NCBI GenBank assembly: GCA_025998755.1
Contig: AP024674.1
Location: 1,168,162 to 1,232,161, forward strand
DNA length: 64,000 nt
DNA from: Armatimonadota bacterium
GTDB taxonomy: Bacteria; Armatimonadota; UBA5829; DSUL01
Reading direction: 5' to 3'
Shown here in pieces: positions 1 through 9,345 of the stretch. The position numbers and the translations under genes are program-made. How positions within the stretch are numbered: position 1 is the stretch's first letter; every line of letters begins with the position of its first letter. The notes under the pieces were generated by a model, which had not been told where the DNA came from, did not search any database, and worked only from the letters and a program-made list of their open reading frames with translations.

Positions 1-2
1 CG

Positions 3-1226
3 ATGTTCTGGGTGGTTCTGGCCGGCGGTTTGGCATCCCTTCTACCAATGAGCGAGGGAGTGATCCCGTCCCACGCTGCAGGCGCGGCCCCTGCAAGCGT
101 CTCAGGACTGGAAGCTCTGGCGCCGCTCATCGAGAACGCCATCCTTGAGGGAGCCTTTCCCGGCGCGGCTCTGGTGGTTGGCCAGGGTGACAGAATCCTC
201 TTCGCCCGCGGCTTCGGCACGTTGACCGGCGAACCCGGCTCGCCGCCTGTAACGCTGGACACGGTGTATGATCTGGCCTCCGTCACCAAGGTGGTGGGAA
301 CATCAACCGCGGCGATGCTATTGCTGGAGGACGGACGCCTCCGGCTGGATGACCGCGTGGCGGACTTCATCCCTGGGTTCGGCACCGCAGGAAAGGACAC
401 CGTGACAGTCCAGGACCTGCTGACGCACACATCCGGGCTGAAGGCCTACGAGACATGGCAGCACGTGGAGGAGAAACGCCGGCCCGGGGAGCCTCCGGCA
501 GACGCTCTTTTGCGCCACTACGCCGGGTTGCCGGTCTCCTACCCACCGCGGACCCGGATCCGCTACAGCTGCCTGAATATGCAGGTTTTGGCTCGTGTTG
601 TTGAAAACGCAGCGGGCGAGCGGATGGAAGATCTCCTGGTCCGCAGGGTCTATTTGCCCCTCGGTATGGGCAACACTTGCTACACCCTGAATTCGAGGCT
701 TATCGAACGCAGCGCCCCCACTCTGCGGCTTCCTGATGGGTCACTTCTGAAAGGAACCGTTCACGATCCTCTGGCGCGTTATCACGGCGCTGCCGGGCAC
801 TCTCCGGGTAACGCCGGTCTGTTCTCCACGGCGCGGGATCTATCGCGCTTCTGCCGGATGATTCTGCGCGGAGGAGAACTGGACGGCATCCGAGTGATGA
901 AGCCCGGCACGGTGCACCGGATGACGTCAAACCTTGCCCCCTCCGCCACCGGCGAGACCAGAGGTCTGGGCTGGGGCATCTACGGTCCGGGGCCGTATGC
1001 TTCGGCCTTGAACGGTGCCGATGACAGCCGAGCTATCGGCCACACCGGATATACCGGTACTTTCCTCTGGCTCGACAAGCGGACTAAGGCGTATGTGGTG
1101 CTGTTGACCAACCGGACATTCCCGGACGAGAAGGACCAGCCGGAGGGAAAGCCCAGCTTCTTCAGCGTCCGCGAACAGGTGGTGAAGACCGTGCGGGCGT
1201 ATGTGGAGGGTCAGGTCACTCCCTGA
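3..1226 (+). CDS. Serine hydrolase of the beta-lactamase (class C / DD-peptidase) family, probably exported
   Basis: A 407-residue protein of the penicillin-binding/class C beta-lactamase superfamily, whose members hydrolyse esters, D-amino-acid peptides or beta-lactams with a nucleophilic serine. The SxxK motif is S93-V-T-K96. The position of the usual Tyr-x-Asn motif reads Y188-S-C190, and an HTG triad stands at 347-349, in the place of KTG. The middle also has the family pattern NAGLFSTARDL. The first residues are hydrophobic but carry no basic residue before the hydrophobic run, so the true start may lie before the window and the ATG at base 3 may be internal. The substrate cannot be told. 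The gene converges on the pseudopilin gene, with a hairpin between them. Confidence 0.85.
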   Translation: MFWVVLAGGLASLLPMSEGVIPSHAAGAAPASVSGLEALAPLIENAILEGAFPGAALVVGQGDRILFARGFGTLTGEPGSPPVTLDTVYDLASVTKVVGTSTAAMLLLEDGRLRLDDRVADFIPGFGTAGKDTVTVQDLLTHTSGLKAYETWQHVEEKRRPGEPPADALLRHYAGLPVSYPPRTRIRYSCLNMQVLARVVENAAGERMEDLLVRRVYLPLGMGNTCYTLNSRLIERSAPTLRLPDGSLLKGTVHDPLARYHGAAGHSPGNAGLFSTARDLSRFCRMILRGGELDGIRVMKPGTVHRMTSNLAPSATGETRGLGWGIYGPGPYASALNGADDSRAIGHTGYTGTFLWLDKRTKAYVVLLTNRTFPDEKDQPEGKPSFFSVREQVVKTVRAYVEGQVTP

Positions 1227-1286
1227 CCTGACGCCCCTGCTTCCCGGGTCCGGGCACAGAGCGAGCGGACAGGGGCTCAAATGGAA

Positions 1287-1310
1287 GAGGGGGCACTGCT
1301 GCGCCCCCTC
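1287..1310 (-). terminator. Hairpin terminator between converging genes
   Basis: A perfect 8-bp stem, GAGGGGGC/GCCCCCTC, with an 8-base loop. It lies between the converging serine hydrolase and pseudopilin genes. Read on the minus strand it is followed by TTCCATTT, so it fits the end of the pseudopilin transcript best; it could act in both directions. Confidence 0.55.
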
Positions 1311-1343
1311 GGAGATTAGGTCCTTCAGAACCCCGCGTTTGGC

Positions 1344-2042
1344 TCAGTAGATGTCCCAGAGATAGCGGTTCGGCATCTGGGGATCGCGCGTCGTGCGCTC
1401 TTGATCCATCGCCTCGTAGGAGAGGCGCTTCGCGTGCCCGTCCAGATAGGAAACGATGGTGCCGTCATAGTGGACCTTGGAGCCCAGGTCCGGAACGCCC
1501 GCGTAATCCCAGTCGTAATAGCCGTCGTTGATGGAGTCGCGTGCCTCGTGGATCATCAGGAGCACCTGCGAGAGATCCTTGGAAGCCCCGTCCACCTTGA
1601 AGAAGTGGAGTTTCTCGTTAACAGCGTAGGAAAGGCGATATTTGCGCTGGTCTTCCTCCGTCCCCCGGATCTTGGTGGCCTTCTTGTTCTTGTCCGTGGG
1701 GCACAGGTAGACCTTGTCGCTCTTGACGTAGGGCCACAGGCTGCCCTGTTCAAGCTGGGCCGGCTGGAAAACGATTGTGCCCGCCCAGTCCGGGGCGCGC
1801 TTGTCCGTGGTCCAGTTGACGGACGGCATCCGGCCCTTGTTATCATCCATATACTGGCGGAAGGAGAGCCAAAGTTGTTTCTGGTTGCTGATGCACATCG
1901 TCTGCCGCCCCCGCTCGCGCGCGTTCGCGAACACCGGGAACAGGATGGCGGCCAGAATGGCGATGATGGCGATGACAACCAGGAGCTCGATGAGGGTGAA
2001 TCCTCGCGCGGCTCCCCTTCGCGGGTGTGAATGATGAGACAC
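1344..2042 (-). CDS. Type II/IV pseudopilin-like protein with H-X9-DG C-terminal motif
   Basis: A 232-residue prepilin-type protein. A short basic leader ends in Gly before F-T-L-I-E-L-L, the site for prepilin peptidase cleavage and N-methylation, followed by the hydrophobic helix [17 protein letters not shown]. Near the C-terminus is [12 protein letters not shown], exactly the H-X9-DG signature seen on such proteins in Planctomycetota and Armatimonadota. I chose the GTG at 2042 because AAGGAGGT stands 8 bases before it; an in-frame start at 2081 has no such site. No other pilus or secretion genes adjoin it. The role is probably as a minor surface or secretion-system subunit; the exact function is unknown. 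Confidence 0.88.
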   Translation of the reverse strand: MSHHSHPRRGAARGFTLIELLVVIAIIAILAAILFPVFANARERGRQTMCISNQKQLWLSFRQYMDDNKGRMPSVNWTTDKRAPDWAGTIVFQPAQLEQGSLWPYVKSDKVYLCPTDKNKKATKIRGTEEDQRKYRLSYAVNEKLHFFKVDGASKDLSQVLLMIHEARDSINDGYYDWDYAGVPDLGSKVHYDGTIVSYLDGHAKRLSYEAMDQERTTRDPQMPNRYLWDIY

Positions 2043-2218
2043 GCTGACAGACCTCCTTGGAAGGGACGCGTAACCGGTCACGCACCCATTGTATCACACA
2101 TGACTGCTTCCAGCGTGTTTCCCGCACGTCAAGATCCTGTAAGGTAATTCCCTCACCACCCGTGACAGATTCAGCCGCATGCGTCAGAATCTACTTGTCA
2201 CACAGAGGAGGGACAACA

Positions 2219-3010
2219 GTGACTATTTCCGCGTCATCCGACCTGAAAGAGCAACGCGCTCAGTTTGACGATCTTGGCTATGCCATCTTCCGGCAAGCCG
2301 TTCCCCGCGATCTCATCGAGGAAGCAAGCCGGCACGTCGAGTGGCTGCAGGAACAGCACCCCGAGCTGCGGCCGGAACAGCTGAACTATCAACTGGTCAT
2401 AGACGACCCGTTCTGGGTCCGGCTGGTCAGCGAGCCGGGCCTGCTGGACATCGCGGAGCAGTTCATCGGCCCGGATATTGCCCTGTTTGCGTCGCACTAC
2501 ATCTCCAAGCCGCCGTTCGACGGTCAACCGGTGCTCTGGCACCAGGACGGCAGCTACTGGCCCCTGGAACCGATGGAGGTGGTGACGCTGTGGCTGGCGG
2601 TGGACGAAAGCACCCCGGAGAACGGATGCATGCGGGTCATCCCGCGCTCACACAGGCTTCCGCTGCAAGAGCTCCAGCCGAACACCGATGTGCCGAGCGT
2701 CCTGGGATCGCAGATCGATCCGGCTCTGGTGGACGAATCGTTGGCAGTGGACGTCATTCTCCAGCCGGGAGACGTGTCCGTTCATCATCCCAACGTCATC
2801 CACGGATCCAACGCGAACACGTCACCGAAACGGCGATGCGGCCTGACTATACGCTACATCCCGACAACCACCCGTATCGTGTCGGACAAAGCTTATCCCA
2901 CCTTCCTGCTGAGGGGGGAGGCAAAACCGGGCATCAACGAGTACCTGCCCCGACCGCGATATGTCCCGGGGAAGCATTTCCCCTTCCGGGGCTGCGAGGA
3001 GTGGATGTGA
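2219..3010 (+). CDS. Phytanoyl-CoA dioxygenase (PhyH) family protein
   Basis: A 263-residue Fe(II)/2-oxoglutarate-dependent dioxygenase of the PhyH family. The metal-binding set is visible as H-Q-D in WHQDGSYW near the middle and a distal His in VIHGSN, followed by an Arg (LTIRYIP) suited to bind 2-oxoglutarate. The family hydroxylates diverse small molecules, so the substrate cannot be named. The start is the GTG at 2219, placed 6 bases after AGAGGAGGG; the reading frame continues upstream but without a ribosome site. It stands alone on the plus strand and a hairpin directly follows its stop codon. Confidence 0.85.
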   Translation: MTISASSDLKEQRAQFDDLGYAIFRQAVPRDLIEEASRHVEWLQEQHPELRPEQLNYQLVIDDPFWVRLVSEPGLLDIAEQFIGPDIALFASHYISKPPFDGQPVLWHQDGSYWPLEPMEVVTLWLAVDESTPENGCMRVIPRSHRLPLQELQPNTDVPSVLGSQIDPALVDESLAVDVILQPGDVSVHHPNVIHGSNANTSPKRRCGLTIRYIPTTTRIVSDKAYPTFLLRGEAKPGINEYLPRPRYVPGKHFPFRGCEEWM

Positions 3011-3032
3011 AGACGCTTCTCAGGAGGCGTTT
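3011..3032 (+). terminator. Hairpin directly after the PhyH gene
   Basis: AGACGCTTC and GAGGCGTTT can form a 9-bp stem (with G-T pairs) closed by the tetraloop TCAG. It begins one base after the stop codon. Only a short pyrimidine stretch follows, so it is a moderate candidate. Confidence 0.45.
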
Positions 3033-3047
3033 CTCCAGGTAAATGGC

Positions 3048-3077
3048 TTGACAGGGCGGCGGGCCCTCCCGTAGACT
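3048..3077 (+). promoter_or_regulatory. Sigma-70-type promoter for the secreted protein gene at 3134
   Basis: A consensus -35 box TTGACA (3048-3053), an 18-base spacer and a -10 box TAGACT (3072-3077, 4 of 6 consensus bases). It lies 57 bases before the start codon of the next gene, which has its own ribosome site. Confidence 0.55.
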
Positions 3078-3133
3078 GGAATAAGAGGGGGAATCATCCT
3101 ACCTTTTCACCTGCGGGAGAAAGGACGCATCTG

Positions 3134-4408
3134 ATGAACAAGCGCATCGCCGCCCTGATCGCTGCGGTCGCAGCGGTCGCCACGTCGCCCGTCTCGGCCC
3201 AGACCGTGGTGACGGTCACCCCTGAAAACATGCAGGGCTGGAGCATCGAGGCCAATGCGGGGGGCTATGGCGCGTTGGCTGCTTTCGGACCCGCACTGAA
3301 CGAGTCGGCGGACGGTTTCAAGACGTCCACAGGCTTGAACCTGGGCAGGGGCGCCTTCTATGCCTCCTGCACCTACGCTGGACAGACAGGTGGCGACTAC
3401 GACAAGACCCCGTCCACCGTGTGGCTGGGACTGGACTTCCACAACGGACGCCCGCTGGCTGGGGTCACACTGAACCGGATCACCTCACTGCGATACTGGT
3501 CCTTTGTCTCTAAAATCCCCACACGCCACGGCGGAAACTCCAATCTTTGGGACAGTTGGACCTGGTGGCGCTATCCCAAGCAGCCGATCGCCGTAACACT
3601 CACCATTGAGAAGGCGGACGGAACGGACCGCAGGCAGCTTTGGTATCGCCCGTGGGGGACAACGGTCAAGGGCGATGACCTGAACGAAAACGCCATCGGG
3701 AAGTGGCAGTATTTCAACTGTCTTAACCAGGGCAGGTGGCTGCTGCTCCCGGATTACGACGGGAACCCTTCGCTGTCGTTCGAGAACTGGAATCAGGTAC
3801 TCACAGCATACGGCAACTACCGTCTGGCGGCCACTTCTGACGTGCCGTGGAGCCAGGGCGGCTGGAAGAGTCCGGGCTGGAAGGGATCCACCATACCCAC
3901 GGGCAATCCGAGGTGCACCGGCACCGGCAAGGCATTGAACCTGATGGTGGGAGCCCGGTTCTACACCTTCCGCTGGCCAGGCGAGTCCACATCCACATCC
4001 TGGTGGCCAGAATCCGTGGGTTTCCGCGGACACGTGGACTACTTCAGTCTGGGAATAGACGGGGTGGAAGTGACCTACAACTTCGAGCCCAGCCCCAGTG
4101 ATCCGGGGCCTGACCTCCTTTACACCACCCAGAAGGCGCTTACCCACCCCATCTTCCAGATGCCTGCCGTCCAGCTGCAACACCGTTTCAAGATCGCTGG
4201 CCGGGTGGTTGAGCGGGCAAACCCTTACTTTAGCATAGACGACGGAACCGGCCTGTCCCTGCCCACCCGCGTCTACTGGATGAACAACACCGCAGCGGTG
4301 GGGCAGTATTGGGAAGCCTGGGGCTACATCGAACGCCCGCGCTTCACGGCGGTGAGCGCCCCATTCATCGTCTGGACGGACCCAAGCCATTGCCGCCGCC
4401 TGCAATGA
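3134..4408 (+). CDS. Secreted protein of unknown function
   Basis: A 424-residue protein starting with a clear Sec signal peptide: basic MNKR, a hydrophobic Ala/Val stretch, and cleavage likely after SPVSA. The mature part is rich in Trp, Tyr, Gly and Asn, like extracellular beta-sandwich carbohydrate-binding or structural proteins. The last 85 residues (from about 335), containing KIAGRVVER and YFSIDDGTG, resemble the small beta-barrel (OB-like) tail found on secreted proteins of Armatimonadota and relatives. I recognise no catalytic motif. A gggagaaagga ribosome site precedes the ATG, and a promoter lies just upstream, so it is probably transcribed alone. Confidence 0.75.
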   Translation: MNKRIAALIAAVAAVATSPVSAQTVVTVTPENMQGWSIEANAGGYGALAAFGPALNESADGFKTSTGLNLGRGAFYASCTYAGQTGGDYDKTPSTVWLGLDFHNGRPLAGVTLNRITSLRYWSFVSKIPTRHGGNSNLWDSWTWWRYPKQPIAVTLTIEKADGTDRRQLWYRPWGTTVKGDDLNENAIGKWQYFNCLNQGRWLLLPDYDGNPSLSFENWNQVLTAYGNYRLAATSDVPWSQGGWKSPGWKGSTIPTGNPRCTGTGKALNLMVGARFYTFRWPGESTSTSWWPESVGFRGHVDYFSLGIDGVEVTYNFEPSPSDPGPDLLYTTQKALTHPIFQMPAVQLQHRFKIAGRVVERANPYFSIDDGTGLSLPTRVYWMNNTAAVGQYWEAWGYIERPRFTAVSAPFIVWTDPSHCRRLQ

Positions 4409-4426
4409 TCGGCACAGCCTGTTGGC

Positions 4427-5494
4427 TCACACCTTGAAGCGGATGTAAAGACAGTCCCCGTCCTCGATGACGTGCTCTTTACCCACCAGGCGAAGCTTGC
4501 CAGCGGCCTTCGCCTGGTCCCACCCCCCGGCGTCGCGGATGTCCGGCCAGGAGATCACCTCGGCCCGGATGAACCCTCTTGCGAGGTCCGAATGGATGCT
4601 GTCCGCCGCATCCAGAGCCGTGCTGCCCGCCGGAAGAGGCCAGGCATGGACCTCCTTCTCGCTGACCGTGAAGAAGGTGATGAGGCGGCATCGCTCGTAT
4701 ACGGAGCGGATAAGCCGGTCCCGCACCGGCTCCTGAATGCCGTAGCCCGCCAGATACTCGGCCTGCTCCTCCTCAGGAAGTTGCGCCACTTCCTTTTCGA
4801 TCTCCGCCGAGAGGCAAAAGGCGGGGGAGCCCGCCTCTTGCAACGCGCTGAGCGCCGGGCCCAGAATTTCTGTGGCATCAGGGATGTGGTCTTCTCCGAC
4901 ATTTACGGCAAAGATGACCGGCTTGGCCGCCAGCAGCTGGAACCCCGCCACGGCCCGCGACTCGTTCTCCGGCAGATCAAGATCGCTCACCTTGCGTCCA
5001 GCCTCCAGCGCCTCCCTGACCTTCTCCAGAGCATCCTGCTCCACTTTGAGAGCAGCAAGGGCCTGCGGTCCGCGGACCTGCTTTGCGATCCGCTCCAGCC
5101 TTCCCTCGACGATCATCAGATCCCGCAGGGAGAGCTCCTCCAGGAACTCCACAGCCTCCGCGCGCACGGCATCGGCGTCCGGGGCGCTCGAATCGAACGC
5201 GTCAATGACGTAGGTGATGGCGTCGGTGGTGCGCAGCTCCCCCATCGCCTCGTCGGAAAACACCCTGCCCCTCTCCGTGCCCAGGCGCGCGATATCATCC
5301 ACGAAGTCTATGGTGGCGGGGCTGATCTTCTTGGGATTGTAGAGACGCACGAGGTGGTCGAACCGCTCGTCCGGCACCACCACAACGCCGTGCACCGGCT
5401 CTTTGGAATGAGACACCTGCGCCTGTCCCCGGCAGAGTGCCTGAAACAGCGTGGTCTTCCCGGATGCCGGTCTGCCAACGATCCCGATCTTCAT
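4427..5494 (-). CDS. ychF: Redox-regulated ATPase YchF (Obg-like)
   Basis: A 355-residue P-loop protein of the YchF/OLA1 family, close to the usual 363. The P-loop is GRPASGKT (7-14). The specificity loop reads N198-V-G-E201, the family's NxxE version that favours ATP over GTP. A coiled-coil insertion spans roughly 125-170, and the last 80 residues form a TGS domain ending in DGDCLYIRFKV. YchF binds ribosomes and is linked to translation and stress responses. It is followed by the converging secreted-protein gene, and htpX lies upstream on the same strand with a terminator-like hairpin between. Confidence 0.95.
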   Translation of the reverse strand: MKIGIVGRPASGKTTLFQALCRGQAQVSHSKEPVHGVVVVPDERFDHLVRLYNPKKISPATIDFVDDIARLGTERGRVFSDEAMGELRTTDAITYVIDAFDSSAPDADAVRAEAVEFLEELSLRDLMIVEGRLERIAKQVRGPQALAALKVEQDALEKVREALEAGRKVSDLDLPENESRAVAGFQLLAAKPVIFAVNVGEDHIPDATEILGPALSALQEAGSPAFCLSAEIEKEVAQLPEEEQAEYLAGYGIQEPVRDRLIRSVYERCRLITFFTVSEKEVHAWPLPAGSTALDAADSIHSDLARGFIRAEVISWPDIRDAGGWDQAKAAGKLRLVGKEHVIEDGDCLYIRFKV

Positions 5495-5524
5495 ATCCTG
5501 CTCTGGGCCCCCCGAAACAGCAGA

Positions 5525-5561
5525 AGGCCCCGCTCCGGAAGGTTCTGTGTTCCGGCGGGGC
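5525..5561 (-). terminator. Terminator after htpX
   Basis: GGCCCCGC pairs with GCGGGGCC, and inside it TCCGGAA pairs with TTCCGG, giving a long GC-rich hairpin. Read on the minus strand it lies after htpX and is followed by TTCTGCTGTTT. It separates htpX from ychF. Confidence 0.6.
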
Positions 5562-5640
5562 CCTCCCGGGATCCTGTAATCCCGAGATATTCCCGATGCT
5601 ACTTAGCGCAAATCCCTACGGGCCGCCAGAGGCGCGCGCC

Positions 5641-6516
5641 TCAGCGGTATGTGCCAGCCAGCCCCACTCCGCGGCGCGCCATCTCCTCCAGGCGCGCGAT
5701 GCGCTGGGCCGTCGGAGGGTGCGTGCTGAACAGCGACAGGAAGCCGCCTCCGCGCAGCGGATTCACAATGAACATGTGAGCCGTGGCTGGCTCAGCTTCC
5801 ATGGGCATAGCTTCCACGCCGCGCTCCAGTTTGGCCAAAGCGCTCGCCAGTGCCCGGGGATTGCCCGAGATGCGGGCACCCCCCTCGTCCGCCAGAAACT
5901 CCCGACTGCGGGAGATGGCCATCTGCACCAGCATGGCAGCGATGGGCATCACGATGATGGTCAGCAGCATTGCGATGGCATTCGCCCCGCCATTCTCGCG
6001 ATCCCGGTTGCCCCCGGCGAAGATCATCCCCCACTGGGCGATGTGCGCCAGATAGCTGATGGCCCCGGCGATTGTGGCCGCAAGGGCGGAGATGAGAGTA
6101 TCACGATGCTTCACGTGCGCAAGCTCGTGCGCCATGACCGCCGCCAGCTCCTCGCGGGTGAGCAGGCGCATGATGCCTTCCGTGGCGGCAACGGCCGCAT
6201 GCTGCGGGTCGCGGCCCGTGGCGAAGGCGTTGGGCGTCATTGTGGGGATGACGTAGACCTTAGGCATCGGAAGGCCGGCGTTGACCGTCAGATCCCTCAC
6301 CAGCGCAACCAGCTCCGGATACGTACTTTCATCCGCCGGCTTCGCCCGGTACATCGCCAGCACGATCCGGTCGCTGAACCAATATGCGCCGATATTCATC
6401 ACGGCGGCGAATACCAGACCGACAAGCATCCCCTGCTTGCCGCCGACCGCCTGTCCGGCAACCATCAGAAGACCTGTTAACAACCCGAGCAGCAGGACGG
6501 TTTTGACCTGATTCAT
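5641..6516 (-). CDS. htpX: Membrane zinc metalloprotease HtpX
   Basis: A 291-residue M48-family protease. Two N-terminal hydrophobic segments (about 5-25 and 28-48) precede the zinc motif H130-E-L-A-H134, and the third ligand Glu lies in [11 protein letters not shown]. Two further hydrophobic stretches lie between them. HtpX degrades misfolded membrane proteins, with its active site facing the cytoplasm. AGGAGG stands 9 bases before the ATG. A TATAAT sequence on the minus strand at 6582-6587 is a candidate -10 box. Confidence 0.94.
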   Translation of the reverse strand: MNQVKTVLLLGLLTGLLMVAGQAVGGKQGMLVGLVFAAVMNIGAYWFSDRIVLAMYRAKPADESTYPELVALVRDLTVNAGLPMPKVYVIPTMTPNAFATGRDPQHAAVAATEGIMRLLTREELAAVMAHELAHVKHRDTLISALAATIAGAISYLAHIAQWGMIFAGGNRDRENGGANAIAMLLTIIVMPIAAMLVQMAISRSREFLADEGGARISGNPRALASALAKLERGVEAMPMEAEPATAHMFIVNPLRGGGFLSLFSTHPPTAQRIARLEEMARRGVGLAGTYR

Positions 6517-6581
6517 CGGGGAATCCTCCTGTGAACAACCTGAGCCGGGGTATTAGCCCCCGAATATCCTCGCTCAGAATC

Positions 6582-6587
6582 ATTATA
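6582..6587 (-). promoter_or_regulatory. Possible -10 box for htpX
   Basis: A perfect TATAAT on the minus strand, 65 bases upstream of the htpX start. A TTGCCC hexamer lies 15 bases further upstream, a short spacing, so the assignment is tentative. Confidence 0.35.
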
Positions 6588-6695
6588 TCCATACCCCGTC
6601 ACGGGCAACCCAAGGTTCCCCGTGGGCGTCTCTTTCATGGTATAGAGAGGCGGGGCGCGCGAGCGAGCGCCCGGGACCGACCGTTGAGACTGCTT

Positions 6696-7418
6696 ATGCG
6701 CATCACTGCTTTTTTGCTTCTGGCTGTGGCGATTCCCCTGGCACTGGTCGCCGGTGGCTGCGCGGACGGGCTCGCCCGGGGCAAGGCGGAAAAAGAGATC
6801 CTGAACGTGCTGCCGCAGATCATCGGTCCGGCGGACAGCTATCAGGTGAAGGTGGACGGCAGCGCGTCCGCCATGCTGAAAGGCGAGCTACGCGGCATCA
6901 GGATCACGGGAAGCAATGTGCGGCCCGAGGGGCTTCCGAGGCTTGCCCGCCTGGAAGCCACCGCCAGAGACGTGAAGGTGGACACGCGCACCTACCGGAT
7001 CGTTTCCGCCCAGCAGGCAACGTGGAAAGGCTGGCTTGACGAAGAGGAACTTTCGGTGCTGCTGCGCGACCGTGTGCCGTATCTGCAGGAGATAAGCGTC
7101 CGCGTCACGGACGAATATCTGGAAGCCACTGGGCGGGCGGCTTACGGCCGCGTGGGCACAGATGGCTCCGTCAGAGCTGTTCCCGCCGTGCGCAACGGCC
7201 GCGAAATCTGGCTGGTGCCGCGCCGAGTCTCAGCCCTCGGTATTGGAGCGTCCGTGCCGGACTGGGCCGGACAGCGGGTATCCAGCATTGTGAACCCGGT
7301 CTATGTGATCCCCACAGAAGGGCTGCCGCTCACGGTGGAAAAGATCGCCACCGAGCCGGGCCTGCTAAGGCTGGAAGGCTCCCTGGATGTCACGAAACTT
7401 GCGGCGCCGCGCCGGTAG
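6696..7418 (+). CDS. DUF2993 (LmeA-like) putative lipoprotein
   Basis: About 240 residues. The N-terminus MRITAFLLLAVAIPLAL followed by VAGGC reads as a lipoprotein signal with a slightly atypical lipobox. The rest matches the DUF2993 pattern: a SYQVKV beta strand, a KGELRGIRITG segment, an ELSVLLRD helix, and a C-terminal GLLRLEGSLDV strand. DUF2993/LmeA proteins have a lipid-binding fold related to BPI/TULIP domains and act at the cell envelope. I start at ATG 6696 because it begins the signal; an in-frame TTG at 6684 and a much earlier ATG are possible. It converges on the FmdB-like gene with no gap. Confidence 0.75.
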   Translation: MRITAFLLLAVAIPLALVAGGCADGLARGKAEKEILNVLPQIIGPADSYQVKVDGSASAMLKGELRGIRITGSNVRPEGLPRLARLEATARDVKVDTRTYRIVSAQQATWKGWLDEEELSVLLRDRVPYLQEISVRVTDEYLEATGRAAYGRVGTDGSVRAVPAVRNGREIWLVPRRVSALGIGASVPDWAGQRVSSIVNPVYVIPTEGLPLTVEKIATEPGLLRLEGSLDVTKLAAPRR

Positions 7419-7775
7419 TCAGTAAATCCGGTCCGGATCGGAGTCCTCGCCGTCCTCCTCGTCCTCCGGACGGTCCATTTCCTCCAGCAACTCCTCCAGA
7501 TCGTCGCCCAGATCCTCGTCCATGGACTTGCTCATCTCGCGGACCCACTTCTTAAGCTTTTTGGGATCCTCCTCTATGTCTCCGTAGCGGTCTATGTCCG
7601 CAAGATCGTCCAGCACCTGATCCTGGCTTCGCGGAGAGCCAAAACGGCTCATCAACCTCTGCAGTTTCACCGATCCGCAGCGAGGGCAGGCGGGATCGCG
7701 GGAGTCCGCCACCACGCCCACCAGCGCCGTAAACCGACGCGAGCAGTCCTGACAGCGATACTCATACAGCGGCAT
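7419..7775 (-). CDS. FmdB-family zinc ribbon protein
   Basis: A 118-residue protein with the FmdB signature MPLYEYRC. C8-x2-C11 and C30-x2-C33 form one zinc ribbon. The C-terminal half is very acidic (runs of Glu and Asp with EELLEEMDRPE), which is longer than the usual 70-80 residue family member. FmdB proteins are putative regulators with few proven roles. Its start overlaps the end of the FGGY kinase gene by 14 bases, so the two are probably co-transcribed. Confidence 0.88.
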   Translation of the reverse strand: MPLYEYRCQDCSRRFTALVGVVADSRDPACPRCGSVKLQRLMSRFGSPRSQDQVLDDLADIDRYGDIEEDPKKLKKWVREMSKSMDEDLGDDLEELLEEMDRPEDEEDGEDSDPDRIY

Positions 7776-9297
7776 CCGTCACCTCCAGAGCGCGCAGGCG
7801 CACGCGCAGTCTGGCAAGATCATCATAGGCTGCCTTTAGACGGGAATACAGGTCTTCAAACAGGGGCTGCATCGCTTGGTACAGTGCGGAGTGCGCCGCC
7901 ACGGGCCGGACGGTATGCGCCGGAGGAACAAGACGGGCGCTCTCCTGGAAGCCGGCAATGGCGCCCAGGCCAACCGCGGCCGCGGCGTACGCCCCGCGCG
8001 AAGTGGCCTGCCCCACTTCGTCCGGACAGGCGCATGGCCGGGAGAAGCAGTCCGCCAGAATTTGCCTCCACAACCGGACGCGGGCTCCTCCCCCGATCAG
8101 ACGGATCTCATCGGGCGCGTCTTCGGAACAGCGGCAGATATCACAGAGAATGCCGCCCAGAGCCAGCGACACCCCTTCCAGCACCGAACGGAGCAGCTCC
8201 CCCACCCCGTGCGAGGTTGAAAGCCCAAACCAGACCCCTCGGGCATTGTCGTTCCAGATGGGTGAGCGCTCACCGGCCAGATACGGCAGGAACAGAAGGC
8301 CGTTGGAACCCGGAGGAGTCGCCGCGGCCAGAGACTCGGCCGTCTCGAAATGGGCCTCGCATAGCCGCGTCACCGCCCAGTCCCATGCTGCTCCGGCACT
8401 TTGCACCGTGCCTATGGAGGTGAACCGTTCCGGAACGATGGCCAGGGTGAAAAGGCGGCCTTCGGGGTCTATCACCGGCTCCCGTGCAGTCCGGGCCACC
8501 CAGGCCGTACTGCCAATGTATGTATAGCAGGAGCCCGGCTCCCAGGCTCCCGCGCCCACTGCCGCAGACGCGCCGTCTCCCAGTCCGATGAACACCGGGA
8601 CTCCCACCGGAAGCCCGAGTTCCCTGGCGGCCTCGGGACGCAACTGCCCTGCCTTCTCACCTGCTCGGGCCACGCGCGGCAGCCGGTCCTGCTCGATGCC
8701 TGCCGCTTCGCACAGTTCGCCGCTCCAGTCCATCCGATGGAAATCCCAGCATCCATAAAGAGATGCATCGGAGTAATCGGTAACAGGCTCGCTTCCCGTG
8801 AGCCAGGAGGTCACGTAGTCCTTGCACTGGACGAAAAGCCGCGCCGCACGGTAGCTGTCCGGCTCACTGTCTCGAAGCCAGGCGATCTTCAGCCAGGGAT
8901 AATGCACATCCAGCGGATTTCCCGCGATCCGGTGGATCCTTGTCGGGAGATCTCCCCGCCGGAGCCGTCTGGCCTGAGCCGCCGCGCGGATATCGCTGTG
9001 AAGGATGGCAGGCCTCACCGGACGGTTAGCAGCGTCCAGCGCGACCACCCCCATCATATGGCCGGAGAGCGAGATGCCCGCGATGTCTCCCGGGCGCACG
9101 CGCGCTGCGTGAAGCACCTCCCGGGTTGCGTGAGCCATCGCAGAAAGCCAGTCCGCGGGGTTCTGCTCGAACCCTCCGCCGGGCAGTTGACGCGTGGAGT
9201 AAGGTTCCGTATGGGAGGCGATGAGCTCCCCCTTCAGGCTGAACAACGCCGCCTTGTCGCCTGTGGTCCCCAGATCATGAACCAGGATGCAATCCAT
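7762..9297 (-). CDS. FGGY-family carbohydrate kinase, xylulokinase-like
   Basis: A 511-residue sugar kinase with the two actin-like domains of the FGGY family. The N-terminus carries the phosphate-binding HDLGTTGDKAALF; the C-terminal half has the nucleotide-binding IRLIGGGARVRLWRQILAD, and the family pattern AYAAAAVG lies near the end. Such enzymes phosphorylate xylulose or related sugars with ATP. The exact sugar cannot be fixed; it aligns best in layout with XylB. It is followed by the FmdB-like gene with an overlap, and preceded by maf after 48 bases. Confidence 0.88.
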   Translation of the reverse strand: MDCILVHDLGTTGDKAALFSLKGELIASHTEPYSTRQLPGGGFEQNPADWLSAMAHATREVLHAARVRPGDIAGISLSGHMMGVVALDAANRPVRPAILHSDIRAAAQARRLRRGDLPTRIHRIAGNPLDVHYPWLKIAWLRDSEPDSYRAARLFVQCKDYVTSWLTGSEPVTDYSDASLYGCWDFHRMDWSGELCEAAGIEQDRLPRVARAGEKAGQLRPEAARELGLPVGVPVFIGLGDGASAAVGAGAWEPGSCYTYIGSTAWVARTAREPVIDPEGRLFTLAIVPERFTSIGTVQSAGAAWDWAVTRLCEAHFETAESLAAATPPGSNGLLFLPYLAGERSPIWNDNARGVWFGLSTSHGVGELLRSVLEGVSLALGGILCDICRCSEDAPDEIRLIGGGARVRLWRQILADCFSRPCACPDEVGQATSRGAYAAAAVGLGAIAGFQESARLVPPAHTVRPVAAHSALYQAMQPLFEDLYSRLKAAYDDLARLRVRLRALEVTDAAV

Positions 9298-9345
9298 TAG
9301 AACCCCTCCCCCACAAAGGAGCGAGCCTCCGGAAACGGCTCCGCG

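Noticed and set aside
4472-5779. A 435-residue plus-strand frame opposite ychF
   Set aside because: Antisense shadow of ychF, running across the htpX terminator hairpin; no recognisable domain.
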